Origin: an uncultured Anaerolineae bacterium | GTDB taxonomy: Bacteria > Chloroflexota > Anaerolineae > Aggregatilineales > Phototrophicaceae | Direction of reading: 5' to 3' | NCBI GenBank assembly: GCA_937995825.1 | Contig: CALKJO010000009.1 | Coordinates: forward strand, 434,001-498,000 | Length of the DNA: 64,000 bases | Shown: positions 33,132-42,600 of the stretch, piece by piece | How the letters are laid out: the number at the start of each line of letters is the position of its first letter | How positions within the stretch are numbered: the stretch's first letter is position 1 | The notes under the pieces: generated by a model | The model's database searches: none | What the model was told of the DNA's origin: nothing | What the model saw: the letters and a program-made list of their open reading frames with translations, nothing else | Position numbers and translations under genes: made by a program

Positions 33132-33842
33132 TCACACTCCCAGATAGCGGCTCCAGAGCGTTCGATCCGCGCTCAGCGCCTCCGAACTGCCCCGCCATGC
33201 CACCTGACCGCGCACGAGGATGGTATGCGCGTCCGCCAGCGCAATCAGCCGTTCAACATACTTATCGACCACCAGAATTGTCTGCCCGGCTGCCTTCAGG
33301 CGGCTCAGACAGCGCCAGATTTCCTCGCGCAGCAGCGGGGCTAAGCCCTCCGTCGCCTCATCCAGGATCAAAAGCTGCGGATTGGTCATGAGCGCGCGCC
33401 CAATCGCCAGCATCTGCTGTTCACCGCCAGAGAGTCGGCTGCCGAGATTGCGTTCGCGCGCTGCCAGCGGCGGAAAGAGCGCATAAACCTTGTCCAGCGT
33501 CCAAGGATCAGGCACGGCGGCGCGGTTGGCAGCAAAGGCGATCAGATTTTCGCGCACGGTCAGGTTGGGGAAAATCTGCCTGCCCTCCGGCACAACTGCC
33601 ACGCCCATGCGGGCGATGGACTCCGGCGGTTTGCCGTTAAGCCGGTCGCCGCAGAAGCGAATCTCGCCGCCTCGCGCGGGCAGCAAGCCGAGGATCGTCC
33701 GAATGGTGGTCGTCTTGCCCATGCCGTTGCGACCGAGCAGTCCGACGACCTGCCCGGAGTCGATGCTGAGATCGACGCCAAACAGCACCTGACTCGCGCC
33801 GTATGCCGCCTCCAGCCCGCGCACCTCCAAAAGCGCCGTCAT
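33132..33842 (-). CDS. livF: LIV-type ABC transporter ATP-binding protein LivF
   Basis: A 236-residue ABC ATPase. Walker A is GRNGMGKTT, the signature is LSGGEQQ and Walker B is LLILDEATEGLAP, the latter characteristic of LivF. It energises uptake together with LivG. It overlaps livG by 4 bases. Members of this family import branched-chain amino acids, but many paralogues in aromatic-degradation clusters import aromatic acids, which suits its surroundings here. Confidence 0.92.
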   Translation of the reverse strand: MTALLEVRGLEAAYGASQVLFGVDLSIDSGQVVGLLGRNGMGKTTTIRTILGLLPARGGEIRFCGDRLNGKPPESIARMGVAVVPEGRQIFPNLTVRENLIAFAANRAAVPDPWTLDKVYALFPPLAARERNLGSRLSGGEQQMLAIGRALMTNPQLLILDEATEGLAPLLREEIWRCLSRLKAAGQTILVVDKYVERLIALADAHTILVRGQVAWRGSSEALSADRTLWSRYLGV

Positions 33843-34591
33843 GCGCGCACCTCATCGCCCAGATAGGCGGTCTGCACATCGGGGTTGGCGCGGATCGCTT
33901 CCGGCGCGCCAGAGGCGATGATGCGCCCATAGACCAGCACGGAAATCCGGTCGGCAAGCTGAAAGACGGCGTCCATGTCGTGTTCAACCAGCAGGATGGT
34001 CAGATCGGCGCGCAGGCGGCGGATCAAGTCCACCATGCGCCCCGCCTCATCTGCGCCCATGCCCGCCAGCGGCTCATCGAGCAGCAGCAGACGCGGGCGC
34101 GAGGTCAGCGCCAGCCCAACTTCAAGCTGGCGCTGCTCACCGTGCGCCAACGCACCCGCCAGCACGTCCTGGCGCACCCCAAGCCCGACGCGCTCGGCGA
34201 TCTCCGCCGCCTGATCCCATAAGTGCCGCTCAGCGCGGACAGGACGCCAGAAGCGGAAGCTGTGACCATCGCGCGCCTGCACGCCGAGCGCGAGATTGTC
34301 CAGCACGCTATATTTTTTGAAGACATTGGTGATCTGATAGGTGCGCGCCAAGCCCATACGGACGCGGCGATGGGGCGGCAGATAAGTGATGTTCACGCCA
34401 TCAAGCCGAATCCGACCGCTGTCGGGCTTGATCACGCCAGCGATCTGCCCGATCAGGGTGGTCTTGCCCGCGCCGTTGGGACCGATCAGGGCGTGGAGTT
34501 CGCCTGCTCGCACGTCGAGCGCGCAGTCATTGGTCGCCACCAAGCCGCCGAAACGCTTGAACAACCCCTGAATGTCCAGAAGTGCGCTCAT
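33839..34591 (-). CDS. livG: LIV-type ABC transporter ATP-binding protein LivG
   Basis: A 250-residue ABC ATPase. Walker A is GPNGAGKTT, the signature region is LAHGEQRQLE (typical of LivG), Walker B is LLLLDEPLAGM and the switch His is in LVEHDMDAVF. The frame stays open far upstream (to 35251) only because it lies opposite GC-rich livM. The real start is ATG 34591, which overlaps the livM stop by 4 bases; a second ATG at 34618 is possible. Confidence 0.92.
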   Translation of the reverse strand: MSALLDIQGLFKRFGGLVATNDCALDVRAGELHALIGPNGAGKTTLIGQIAGVIKPDSGRIRLDGVNITYLPPHRRVRMGLARTYQITNVFKKYSVLDNLALGVQARDGHSFRFWRPVRAERHLWDQAAEIAERVGLGVRQDVLAGALAHGEQRQLEVGLALTSRPRLLLLDEPLAGMGADEAGRMVDLIRRLRADLTILLVEHDMDAVFQLADRISVLVYGRIIASGAPEAIRANPDVQTAYLGDEVRA

Positions 34592-35523
34592 GCCGCCGCT
34601 CGCCGTTTGATCAGCCATGCATTGGCGCTGCTCACCAGACCGACCAAGCCGCCCGGCGCGAACAGCACGATGATCAGCAGCGCCGCCCCTACGCCCAACT
34701 GCCAATGAATGGTCAAGGAACCGAGCCAGGTCTCGAGCAGGATGAAGACGACCGCGCCGAGCGCCCCGCCCCAGAAGCGCCCGACACCGCCCAGAATCAC
34801 CATCATCATGAACTGCCCGCTCTGCGACCACGCCAGCGCGTTCGGGCTGATGAAGGCGTTCAGATTGGCGTTCAGCACGCCCGCCAGCCCCGCCAGCGCG
34901 CCGCCGATGATGAAGCAGACCAGTTGATAGCGAAAGACCGGATAGCCGAGCGCCATCATGCGCGATTCGTTCTCCTTGATCGCCTGCACCGCGCGCCCGA
35001 AACGCGACTCTTTGATGCGCCACAACAAGAAAAGACAGATGCCAAGCGTGACAAGGATGATGTAATAGAGCGTTCGCCCATCGCGCAGCGGATCGGGCGG
35101 GCGGATCGGCAGTCCATCCGCGCCGCCGTATTGTCTGAGCGAGACGAAGACGAAAAAGAGCATCTGCGCGAACGCCAGGGTGATCATGATGAAGTAGACG
35201 CCGCGCGTCCGCAGCGAGATCGCGCCGATCAGCGCTGCCAGCAGCGCGCACAGCAGCACCGCCAGCGTCCAGGTGATGAAGGGCGAAGCGATGCCGGAGA
35301 CGGTCAGGATGCCGACGACATAGCCGCCGACGCCGAAGTAAGCGGCATGTCCGAAGCTGACCATGCCGCCATATCCCAAGACCAGATTGAGGCTGGACGC
35401 CGCCAGGGCAAAGATCAGCAGGCGGGAAAACAGCTTGATGGTGAAATTGTTCGCCGCCAGCACCGGAACCAGGATCAGCCCTAGCGTGATCACGCCGAGG
35501 ATCAGCATTTGCGCTCGTGTCAT
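34588..35523 (-). CDS. livM: LIV-type ABC transporter permease LivM
   Basis: A 311-residue membrane protein with about nine helices and the LivM hallmarks SSLNLVLGYGGMVSFGHAAYFGVGGY and, later, MALGYPVFRYQL and GGVGRFWGG. It forms the channel with LivH. The frame continues upstream of 35523 without a stop but only as a shadow of livH; ATG 35523 lies 2 bases after the livH stop. Coupled to livG by overlap. Confidence 0.9.
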   Translation of the reverse strand: MTRAQMLILGVITLGLILVPVLAANNFTIKLFSRLLIFALAASSLNLVLGYGGMVSFGHAAYFGVGGYVVGILTVSGIASPFITWTLAVLLCALLAALIGAISLRTRGVYFIMITLAFAQMLFFVFVSLRQYGGADGLPIRPPDPLRDGRTLYYIILVTLGICLFLLWRIKESRFGRAVQAIKENESRMMALGYPVFRYQLVCFIIGGALAGLAGVLNANLNAFISPNALAWSQSGQFMMMVILGGVGRFWGGALGAVVFILLETWLGSLTIHWQLGVGAALLIIVLFAPGGLVGLVSSANAWLIKRRAAA

Positions 35524-35525
35524 GG

Positions 35526-36446
35526 TCAGCTCCGCGCCGGAAATAACCCTTCCGGCTTCCAGAATAAGACGAGCGCCATCAGCAGATAGATCAGCACCGA
35601 CGCCAGCGCGCCGCCGATGTTGGTGGCAGCATCGCGCCCCAGCAGATCGCGCAGGATGAGCGGGAGCAAGGCGCGCCCGGCTGTGTCCACGATGCCAACC
35701 AGCAGCGCGCCGATGAGCGCGCCTTTGATCGAGCCGATCCCGCCAATGACGATGACGACGAACGCTAAGATGAGGATGCTCTCGCCCATACCGACCTGAA
35801 CGGAGAGGATAGGACCTAAAAGCGCCCCTGCCACTGCGCAGAGCGCCGCGCCCAGCCCGAAGATGAGCGTGAAGAGCAGCTTGATGCGCACGCCCATCGC
35901 CTGCGCCATCTCGCGGTTGCTCGCTCCTGCGCGCACCCACATGCCGACGCGCGTGCGGTTGACGATGAAAAACAGCAGCAGCGCCACGGCGATCCCAACC
36001 CCAATCAGGAACAGGCGGAATGCCGGATAGCGAAAGCCCGGCACGATCTCGACTGGACCGGACAGGACTTCCGGCGCATTGAGCAAGACCGGCTGCGCGC
36101 CCCAGATCATGCGCACGATCTCATTGACGATCAGGATGATGCCGAAGGTCGCCAGCACCTGCGAGAGATGATCGCGCTTGTAGAGCTGGCGCAGCACAGA
36201 CATCTCAAGCGCCATGCCGATCAGCGCCGTGCCGATGATGGCTGCGCCAACGCCGAGGAAAAATGAGCCAGTCGCGCTTGTAACGGTCGCCGTCAGATAT
36301 GCGCCGATCATGTAGAGCGATCCGTGCGCCAGGTTGATCATGTCCATGATGCCGAAGATCAGCGTCAGTCCGGCTGCCAGCAGGAAGAGCATCAGCCCAA
36401 GCTGAACGCCGTTGAGAATCTGCGCCACGATCAGAGTCGGTGTCAT
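35526..36446 (-). CDS. livH: LIV-type ABC transporter permease LivH
   Basis: A 306-residue membrane protein with about eight helices, the NGVQLGLMLFLLAAGLTLIFG start and the GIMDMINLAHGSLYMIGAY block of LivH. It pairs with LivM. Its Shine-Dalgarno GGAGGGGG lies four to eleven bases before the ATG but inside the 3' arm of a strong hairpin in the mRNA, which would hold back translation relative to the binding protein gene upstream. Confidence 0.9.
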   Translation of the reverse strand: MTPTLIVAQILNGVQLGLMLFLLAAGLTLIFGIMDMINLAHGSLYMIGAYLTATVTSATGSFFLGVGAAIIGTALIGMALEMSVLRQLYKRDHLSQVLATFGIILIVNEIVRMIWGAQPVLLNAPEVLSGPVEIVPGFRYPAFRLFLIGVGIAVALLLFFIVNRTRVGMWVRAGASNREMAQAMGVRIKLLFTLIFGLGAALCAVAGALLGPILSVQVGMGESILILAFVVIVIGGIGSIKGALIGALLVGIVDTAGRALLPLILRDLLGRDAATNIGGALASVLIYLLMALVLFWKPEGLFPARS

Positions 36447-36450
36447 GGGA

Positions 36451-36485
36451 CGCCCCCTCCGGCTGAGGCAGTCGAAGAGGGGGCG
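36451..36485 (-). promoter_or_regulatory. Hairpin enclosing the livH ribosome-binding site
   Basis: Nine-base perfect arms lie at 36477-36485 and 36451-36459, read CGCCCCCTC and GAGGGGGCG in the mRNA, with a 17-base loop. The 3' arm contains the livH Shine-Dalgarno. There is no T run after it, so it is not a classical terminator; it may protect the binding-protein mRNA and limit permease synthesis. Confidence 0.6.
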
Positions 36486-36495
36486 AACACTACGC

Positions 36496-37677
36496 CTATT
36501 CCATCGTGCATTGTTCGTGATAGGCGTCCTGGTGATCCTCGAAGATCACCCCGATCAACTGATTGTACAGATCGCCGCTCTCATTCCTGACGACCTGGCG
36601 TAGGTAGTAATCCTGAATCGGGTAATGATTGTTGTTGAAGGCGAAATCGCCGCGCGTCGACTCGAAGTCCGCCGCCTCCAAGGCTGCGCGCACGGCATCT
36701 TTGTCGCTCAGATCGCCGCCGACGGCTTCGACCGCCGAGGCGATCAGCATGGCGGCGTCATAGCCCTGCTGAGCGTAGATGGTGGGCGTGCGCTCGAATT
36801 CCAGGGCGAATCCACTGGTAAAGCGGACGTTCGCCTCGTTGTCCAGCTCCAGCGCCCAATGCGAGGAATTGAACAAGCCCTCCATCGGCGCACCGACCGC
36901 GCGAATCACATCCTGATCGGCTGAGAAGCCGGGGAGGAAGAGCGGAATTTCCGCCAGCAGACCCGCTTCGCTGTACTGCTTGATGAAGTTGATGCCGCTG
37001 CCGCCCGGCTGGAAGGTGAAGACCGCGTCCGGCGCGGCGGCGCGGATCAGCTCGATCTCGACCGCAAAGTCAAGCTGGTTGACCGCGGTGTAGACTTCAT
37101 CCGCCAGATTGCCGGTGTAGAAGCGTTTAAAGCCGGTCAGCGCGTCACGTCCAGCCGGATAGTCAGGCGCGAGGATGAAGACATTGTCGAAGCCCTGATC
37201 GTTGACGTATTTGCCCATCGCCTCATGCAGGTTGTCGTTTTGCCAGGCGACGTTGAAGAAGAATGGATTGCAGCCGGCGCCCGCATACTGCGACGGACCG
37301 GCGTTCAGGCTGATGTAGAACGTCTCTGACTCGAAGACCGGCGTACCGACCGCTAACATGATGTTGCTGAAGATGATGCCGGTCATGAAATCGACCTTTT
37401 CGGCTTCGAGCAGTTCGACCGCCGCCTGCAAGCCGACATCGGGGTTCTGCGTGTCGTCACGGACGATGACTTCAACCGGCCGCCCGCCCATCTCGCCGCC
37501 GAGATGCTGAATGGCGAGGTTGAAGCCATCCAGCGCATCCACACCAAGCGCCGATCCCGGACCTGACAGCGTGCTGATGAAACCGATCTTGATCGGCTCC
37601 GGCTCCTGCGCGCTGACTGAAAGCGCCAGCGCCAGCGAAACGACCACCAATACGAAAGCGAAGAACTTCTTTTGCAT
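36496..37677 (-). CDS. livK: LIV-type ABC transporter substrate-binding protein
   Basis: A 393-residue exported type I binding protein (peripla_BP_6 fold). The signal peptide is residues 1-23 (KK, hydrophobic core, ALSVSAQ). The mature start (PIKIGFISTLSGPGSALG) is typical. Family members bind branched-chain amino acids, amides or aromatic acids. Downstream genes for an aryl-CoA pathway suggest an aromatic or amino-aromatic ligand. AAGGAG lies nine bases before the ATG. It heads a seven-gene unit, livKHMGF, ridA and hydrolase. Confidence 0.9.
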   Translation of the reverse strand: MQKKFFAFVLVVVSLALALSVSAQEPEPIKIGFISTLSGPGSALGVDALDGFNLAIQHLGGEMGGRPVEVIVRDDTQNPDVGLQAAVELLEAEKVDFMTGIIFSNIMLAVGTPVFESETFYISLNAGPSQYAGAGCNPFFFNVAWQNDNLHEAMGKYVNDQGFDNVFILAPDYPAGRDALTGFKRFYTGNLADEVYTAVNQLDFAVEIELIRAAAPDAVFTFQPGGSGINFIKQYSEAGLLAEIPLFLPGFSADQDVIRAVGAPMEGLFNSSHWALELDNEANVRFTSGFALEFERTPTIYAQQGYDAAMLIASAVEAVGGDLSDKDAVRAALEAADFESTRGDFAFNNNHYPIQDYYLRQVVRNESGDLYNQLIGVIFEDHQDAYHEQCTME

Positions 37678-37728
37678 GTCTCACCGCTCCTTATTCAAAG
37701 AATTCCATCCGTAATATCGATCGCGCTG

Positions 37729-37757
37729 ATTGAACCACAAACGCGCAATCTGCACAA
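37729..37757 (-). promoter_or_regulatory. Putative promoter of the liv operon
   Basis: On the minus strand TTGTGC (37757-37752) and TTCAAT (37734-37729) are separated by 17 bases, about 50 bases upstream of the livK ATG. Both boxes are imperfect. The interval 37678-37778 also has a ten-T run (37771-37780) next to the ligase stop, but no stem beside it. Confidence 0.35.
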
Positions 37758-37778
37758 TGTTTGAGTGCCGTTTTTTTT

Positions 37779-39440
37779 TTAACTATGCGCCATTTCCATC
37801 TGACGCAGCTTGAAGCGCTGGAGCTTGCCCGTCTCCGTGCGCGGCAGCGAGTCCATGAAGACGATGGCTCTGGGATATTTATACGGCGCAATCGTCTCCT
37901 TGACATGATCCTGAAGCATTTTGATCATCGCTTCATCACCAACGCAGCCCGGACGCAGGACGACAAACGCCTTGATGATCGTCCCACGCTCCTCATCCGG
38001 CGCACCAATGACGGCACACTCGGCAACCGCCGGATGCAGCAGCAGCGCGTCTTCCACTTCGGGACCAGCAACGTTGTAGCCTGTGGTGATGATCATGTCA
38101 TCGGTGCGCGCCTGATAGTGGAAGTAGCCATCCTGATCGACCAGATAGGCATCACCCGTGACATTCCAGCCGTTCAGCACGTAACTGCGCTGCCGATTAT
38201 CGGCAAGGTAGCGGCAGCCGGTCGGCCCTTTGACTGCCAACCGCCCGATCTGACCCGGCGGCAGCGGATTGCCCGCCTCGTCGATCACGCAGGCACGATA
38301 ACCCGGCACAGGTTTGCCCGTCGCGCCCGGACGCGCTTGGGATTCGGTGTGCGAGATGAAGATGTGGAGCATTTCGGTCGCGCCGATGCCATCAATGATC
38401 TCGATGCCGGTCGCCTCGCGCCAGGCTGTCCGCGTCGAGATCGGGAGCGCCTCTCCTGCCGAGATGCATTTGCGCAGCGTCGGCATCGGGACCGCCTTGG
38501 CTTGGGCGATCAGCGCCGCCATCTGGCGGTAGAAGAAGGGCGATGTCCAGGTGATGGTAGCATGAAAGTCGTGGACAGCGTGGATCATGCTCTCCGGCGT
38601 GAATTTCTCCACCAGGACGCTCGCCCCACCGACTCGCAGCGGAAAGAGCAGGATGCCGCCCAACCCATACGTGAACGCCAGCGGCGGCGTGCCAATGCAG
38701 ATATCATCCATGCCGATTCCGACGATGGAGCGCGGGAAGGTGTCGCAGATGGCGAGCAGATCGCGGTGAAAATGCATCGTCCCCTTCGGCTTACCCGTCG
38801 TGCCGGAGGTGAAGGCGATGATCGCTACGTCGTCGGATGCAGTGTCGATGCCAGCAAACACCGAGCCCTTGCCCGCCATGCGCGCTTCCAGGCTCGCTAG
38901 TGCCGCCTGACGTTCGTCGTCCTCAATCGGGTAGTTGTAATAGACGATCTCGCGCAAAATGGGCGTCTTTTCCTGCGCGGCGATCAGCTCCTCATCGAAG
39001 CGCTTATCGCACAGCGCAAAGGTGACCTGTGCTTTGTCAATGATCTCGCTCAGCTCACGCTGACGCAGCAGCGGCATGGTCGTCACCGCGATCATGCCTG
39101 CCTTCAGCACGCCGAACCAACAGACCGCCAGCATCGGGTTGTTCGGTCCGCGCAGCAGCACGCGCGCTCCCGTAGGCAGACCGATGTCTTCCAGCAGCAG
39201 GCGCGCCACCTGATTCGACTGCGCCAGAAGCTGCGCATAAGTCAGCGTGGCATCGTGACCGTAGAGGGCGGGGCGATCTCCCCATCCGCGCTCGACCGCG
39301 CGATCCAGCAGTTCCACCGCCGCGTTGAGCCGCTCAGGATACTGCACTTCAGGCAGCTCAAAGATCAGATCAGGGAACTGCTCCGGCGGCGGCAGATGAT
39401 CGCGCGCGAACGTGTCGGTATGCGCAGTATAACCAGCCAT
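37779..39440 (-). CDS. Aryl-CoA ligase, 2-aminobenzoate-CoA ligase-like
   Basis: A 553-residue ANL-superfamily acid-CoA ligase. The phosphate loop is TSGTTGKPKG (residues 211-220), the hinge region contains GWNVTGDAYLVDQDGYFHY, and the adenylating Lys is in PRTETGKLQRFKLR. The overall pattern (IGATEMLHIFISH, then GATGKPVPGYRACV) resembles benzoate/2-aminobenzoate-CoA ligases that activate aromatic acids with ATP and CoA. It is the last gene of the oxygenase operon, 4 bases after the acyl-CoA dehydrogenase. Substrate anthranilate is inferred from the neighbours. Confidence 0.85.
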   Translation of the reverse strand: MAGYTAHTDTFARDHLPPPEQFPDLIFELPEVQYPERLNAAVELLDRAVERGWGDRPALYGHDATLTYAQLLAQSNQVARLLLEDIGLPTGARVLLRGPNNPMLAVCWFGVLKAGMIAVTTMPLLRQRELSEIIDKAQVTFALCDKRFDEELIAAQEKTPILREIVYYNYPIEDDERQAALASLEARMAGKGSVFAGIDTASDDVAIIAFTSGTTGKPKGTMHFHRDLLAICDTFPRSIVGIGMDDICIGTPPLAFTYGLGGILLFPLRVGGASVLVEKFTPESMIHAVHDFHATITWTSPFFYRQMAALIAQAKAVPMPTLRKCISAGEALPISTRTAWREATGIEIIDGIGATEMLHIFISHTESQARPGATGKPVPGYRACVIDEAGNPLPPGQIGRLAVKGPTGCRYLADNRQRSYVLNGWNVTGDAYLVDQDGYFHYQARTDDMIITTGYNVAGPEVEDALLLHPAVAECAVIGAPDEERGTIIKAFVVLRPGCVGDEAMIKMLQDHVKETIAPYKYPRAIVFMDSLPRTETGKLQRFKLRQMEMAHS

Positions 39441-39444
39441 CCCA

Positions 39445-40590
39445 TCAACCTTTCAACAAAGATCGGGCGATAATCAGTTTTTGCACTTCGCTTGCGCCTT
39501 CATAGATGCGCAGAGCGCGAATTTCCCGATAGAGCCGCTCGACGATCTCGCCCCGCTTAACGCCCAACCCGCCGAAAAGCTGCACCGCCGCGTCGATCAC
39601 GCGCTGCGCGTTCTCGGTCGCGGTCAGCTTGGCGATGGCGACTTCGCGAGTCGTCGAGACGCGCGCTACATCGCGCAGCCACGCAGCGCGGTACGTCAGC
39701 AGCGCGCTGGCGTCGATCTGCGCGGACATGTCCGCCAGCGCCGCCTGCGTCATCTGCAAATCCGCCAGCGTCTCGCCGAACATGCGCCGGCTTTTGGCGC
39801 GCATCACTGCCGCGTCGAGCGCGCGCCGCGCCATGCCGACCGCCGCCGCCGCCACCGACGCGCGGAAGATGTCGAGCGTCTGCATGGCGATCTTGAAGCC
39901 CATGCCCGCGTCACCGAGCCGCTGCGAAATCGGCACGCGACAGCCCTCAAAGTGCAGAGTCGCCAGCGGATGCGGCGCAATCACCTCAATCCGTTCGACG
40001 ATGTGCAGCCCAGGCGCATCCGCCAGCACGATGAACGCCGAAATGCCCTTCGCGCCGGGGATGTCCAGTTCGGAACGGGCAAAGACGGTGTAAAAGTCGG
40101 CGATCCCGCCGTTAGAGATCCAAGTCTTGCAGCCGTCCAGGACGTAAGCGCCGCCGTCCAGCCGCGCCGCTGTCGTCAATGCCGCCGCATCCGAGCCAGA
40201 GTCCGGCTCGGACAGCGCGAATGCCGCGATCCACTCACCTGACGCCACTTTCGGCAGATATGCCGCTTTTATCTCCGGCGTCCCGTGCAGGGTGATCGCC
40301 CCGCTGCCGAGTCCCTGCATAGCGAAGGCGAAATCCGCCAGTCCATCATGATATGCCAGCGTCTCGCGGATGAGGCAGAGCGCGCGGGAGTCGAGCGCGT
40401 CCAGCGCGCCGCCGTATTCACTAGGGACGACATAGCGCAGCCAGCCAGCCGCGCCCATCCGCCGCACGTAATCGCGGCAGATGGTATCGACATCGCCATC
40501 ATGATCGCCGTGTACATGCTCGGCGCACCACGCCGTCAGATCGCGGACGAGATCGCGATGAATGTCGTCGAAAAAGGGCAGTTCGAGCAT
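39445..40590 (-). CDS. Acyl-CoA dehydrogenase
   Basis: A 381-residue FAD flavoprotein with the family blocks [31 protein letters not shown] and the C-terminal catalytic region [18 protein letters not shown]. It introduces a double bond between C2 and C3 of an acyl-CoA and passes electrons to ETF. The start overlaps the enoyl-CoA hydratase stop by one base; a TTG one codon earlier is less likely. It supplies a beta-oxidation-like step after ring opening in the proposed aryl-CoA pathway. Confidence 0.93.
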   Translation of the reverse strand: MLELPFFDDIHRDLVRDLTAWCAEHVHGDHDGDVDTICRDYVRRMGAAGWLRYVVPSEYGGALDALDSRALCLIRETLAYHDGLADFAFAMQGLGSGAITLHGTPEIKAAYLPKVASGEWIAAFALSEPDSGSDAAALTTAARLDGGAYVLDGCKTWISNGGIADFYTVFARSELDIPGAKGISAFIVLADAPGLHIVERIEVIAPHPLATLHFEGCRVPISQRLGDAGMGFKIAMQTLDIFRASVAAAAVGMARRALDAAVMRAKSRRMFGETLADLQMTQAALADMSAQIDASALLTYRAAWLRDVARVSTTREVAIAKLTATENAQRVIDAAVQLFGGLGVKRGEIVERLYREIRALRIYEGASEVQKLIIARSLLKG

Positions 40591-41411
40591 CAATCCCCCT
40601 CGAAGACCGGCTTGGTCTTGGCGGCGAACGCCTCGAATGCCCGCCGGAAATCGTTGGTCTCCATGCAGATCGCCTGTGCCTCCGCTTCAGCGTCGATGGC
40701 TTCGTCCAGGCTCATCGCCCATTCGCGATGGAGCATCGTCTTGGTCATGGCATGGGCAAAAGTCGGACCGGATGCCAGCGACTCCGCCAGCTCGTGCGCT
40801 TTGGGCAGCAGATCATCCGGGCTATGGAGCGCGTTGAAGAAACCCCACGCCAGCCCTTCATCGGCGCTCATCGTCCGTCCGGTGTAGAGCAGTTCGGCGG
40901 CGCGCCCCTGCCCGATCATGCGTGGGAGCAGCGTACACGCGCCCATGTCGCAGCCCGCCAGCCCGACCCGCGTGAACAAGAATGCCGTCCGCGCATTCGG
41001 CGTGCCGTAACGGAAGTCGGATGCTAGCGCGATCATCGCCCCCGCCCCAACGCAGACGCCATCGACCGCCGCGATGATCGGCTGCGGACAGGCGCGCATC
41101 GCCTTGATCAAGTCGCCCGTCATGCGCGTGAAAGCGAGCAGTTCGGGCATCGCCATTCTGGTCAGCGGTTCGATGATCTCGAACACGTCGCCCCCCGAAC
41201 AGAAATTGCCGCCTGCGCCAGTGATCACAACCGCTTTGATGTCGCTGGCGTAGACCAGATCGCGGAACAAGTCGCGCAGTTCGGCGTATGACTCAAATGT
41301 CAGGGGGTTTTTCTTCTCCGGTCGATTGAGCGTGATCCGAGCAACCCCAACGGATGCTTCCCACAAGAAATGCGCTGGACGGTAATCTGCCATCGTCTTT
41401 TTCGCCATCAT
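40590..41411 (-). CDS. Enoyl-CoA hydratase/isomerase family protein
   Basis: A 273-residue crotonase-fold enzyme. The first oxyanion-hole segment is [20 protein letters not shown], the second is in [18 protein letters not shown], and the C-terminal trimerisation helices are present. The usual hydratase Glu pair is not clearly conserved (Asp and Met near the second site), so it could be a hydratase, isomerase, hydrolase or ring-opening enzyme. It overlaps both neighbours. Similar genes sit next to aminobenzoyl-CoA monooxygenases in known clusters. Confidence 0.87.
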   Translation of the reverse strand: MMAKKTMADYRPAHFLWEASVGVARITLNRPEKKNPLTFESYAELRDLFRDLVYASDIKAVVITGAGGNFCSGGDVFEIIEPLTRMAMPELLAFTRMTGDLIKAMRACPQPIIAAVDGVCVGAGAMIALASDFRYGTPNARTAFLFTRVGLAGCDMGACTLLPRMIGQGRAAELLYTGRTMSADEGLAWGFFNALHSPDDLLPKAHELAESLASGPTFAHAMTKTMLHREWAMSLDEAIDAEAEAQAICMETNDFRRAFEAFAAKTKPVFEGD

Positions 41412-41857
41412 CGTGACATTGGCTCCTGTAAGGTCTGTTTCAGCGCGCTCAACAAGTCATAAAGCGCGATCTGCTGTTCGCCGGACAATCCAGCCATCAG
41501 CTCGACGATCCAGCCCTCGTGGACACGCGCCATCCGCTCAAAGGTCGCGCGTCCCGACTCCGTGAGCTGCACCCGATAGGCGCGGCGATCATCCGGCGGC
41601 GTGACGCGCTCAACCAACCCATCCTTTTCAAGCTGGTCGGTGATGCCGGTGATGCTGCCGCCTGTGACCATCATTAGGTGCGACAGTTCGCCCATGCGCA
41701 GCCCCGCCGGATGGCGGTAGAGCTGTGCCATCAGGTCGAAGCGCGGCAGCGTCGTCTCGAATTCCGTCCGCAGCCGTCCACGCACCTGCGTTTCGATCAA
41801 GCGCGTGCAGGTCAGCAGACGCAGCCAGACGCGCAGCGCACTGTGATCCTCGTTCAT
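41408..41857 (-). CDS. MarR family transcriptional regulator
   Basis: A 149-residue winged-helix protein. The recognition region is [30 protein letters not shown] followed by the wing [14 protein letters not shown]; long flanking helices form the dimer interface. MarR proteins in aromatic-CoA pathways commonly repress until an aryl-CoA ligand binds. It is the third gene of the operon it probably controls, and a palindromic site overlaps that operon's promoter at 44922-44937. ATG 41857 overlaps the SDR stop; a longer frame upstream is rejected. Confidence 0.88.
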   Translation of the reverse strand: MNEDHSALRVWLRLLTCTRLIETQVRGRLRTEFETTLPRFDLMAQLYRHPAGLRMGELSHLMMVTGGSITGITDQLEKDGLVERVTPPDDRRAYRVQLTESGRATFERMARVHEGWIVELMAGLSGEQQIALYDLLSALKQTLQEPMSR

Positions 41858-42600
41858 CCGATCTCCCCTCCGGCAACCGCCAGCGCCACGCCGTTGATCG
41901 CGCCCGAATGCGGCAGACACAGCCCAACAACCGTCTGCGCGACCTCCTCCGGCGCGATCAGCCGCCCTTGTGGATTGTTCGCCATCAGATCGCGCAGCGC
42001 CGACTCGGAGTCGCGTCCGGTCTTCTCAGCAATCGCCGCGACTGCCGCTGTCACCAAGTCGGTATCGGTGTAGCCTGGGCAGATGGCGTTGACCGTCACG
42101 CCCGTTTTCGCCAGCTCGACCGCCAGCGCCCGCGTCAGCCCGATCACGCCGTGCTTAGCGGCACAGTACGCGGACACGTAAGGGTAGCCCTTCAGTCCTG
42201 CAGTGCTGGCGATATTGATGATGCGCCCCCAACCGCGTTCGACCATCGTCGGCAGAAGCGCTTGCGTGCAGCGGTATGTCCCAGTCAGATTGACCGCGAT
42301 CATGCGATCCCAAAGCGCCTGATCGGTGCGGCGGAAAGGCGCGCTCTCGGCTGCGCCGGCGTTGTTGACCAGAATATCGGCGTTCATCCCATCCAGCGCA
42401 GTGCGCACCGACTCGCCATCGCTCACATCGCAGATTTTCCAGTCCGCGCCGATGGCATCCGCCGCCGCCTGCAAGCGCGCTGCATGACGACCGACGATCA
42501 GGACATCCGCGCCCGCTTCGCGCAGCATTCGCGCACATGCCAGCCCGATGCCGCTGCCGCCGCCCGTGACGACGGCATATCTGCCCGCCAACGCGCTCAC
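41854..42600 (-). CDS. Short-chain dehydrogenase, 3-hydroxyacyl-CoA/ketoreductase type
   Basis: A 248-residue classical SDR. The cofactor loop is [12 protein letters not shown] follows, and the catalytic Ser/Tyr/Lys lie in [20 protein letters not shown]. It resembles FabG and 3-hydroxybutyrate-dehydrogenase-like enzymes and may oxidise or reduce an alicyclic hydroxyl in the CoA pathway. The GTG start at 42600 overlaps the oxygenase stop by 4 bases; the frame extends to 42714 but as a shadow of that gene. Coupled to marR downstream. Confidence 0.88.
   Translation of the reverse strand: MSALAGRYAVVTGGGSGIGLACARMLREAGADVLIVGRHAARLQAAADAIGADWKICDVSDGESVRTALDGMNADILVNNAGAAESAPFRRTDQALWDRMIAVNLTGTYRCTQALLPTMVERGWGRIINIASTAGLKGYPYVSAYCAAKHGVIGLTRALAVELAKTGVTVNAICPGYTDTDLVTAAVAAIAEKTGRDSESALRDLMANNPQGRLIAPEEVAQTVVGLCLPHSGAINGVALAVAGGEIG

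Noticed and set aside
34592..35940. Long N-terminal extensions of livG and livM
   Set aside because: Upstream of ATG 34591 and ATG 35523 the frames merely shadow the neighbouring liv gene; the chosen starts abut or overlap the upstream stop codons and match family length.
37771..37780. Ten-T run as a terminator
   Set aside because: No stem-loop precedes it on either strand, and on the minus strand, where the genes run, it reads as A.
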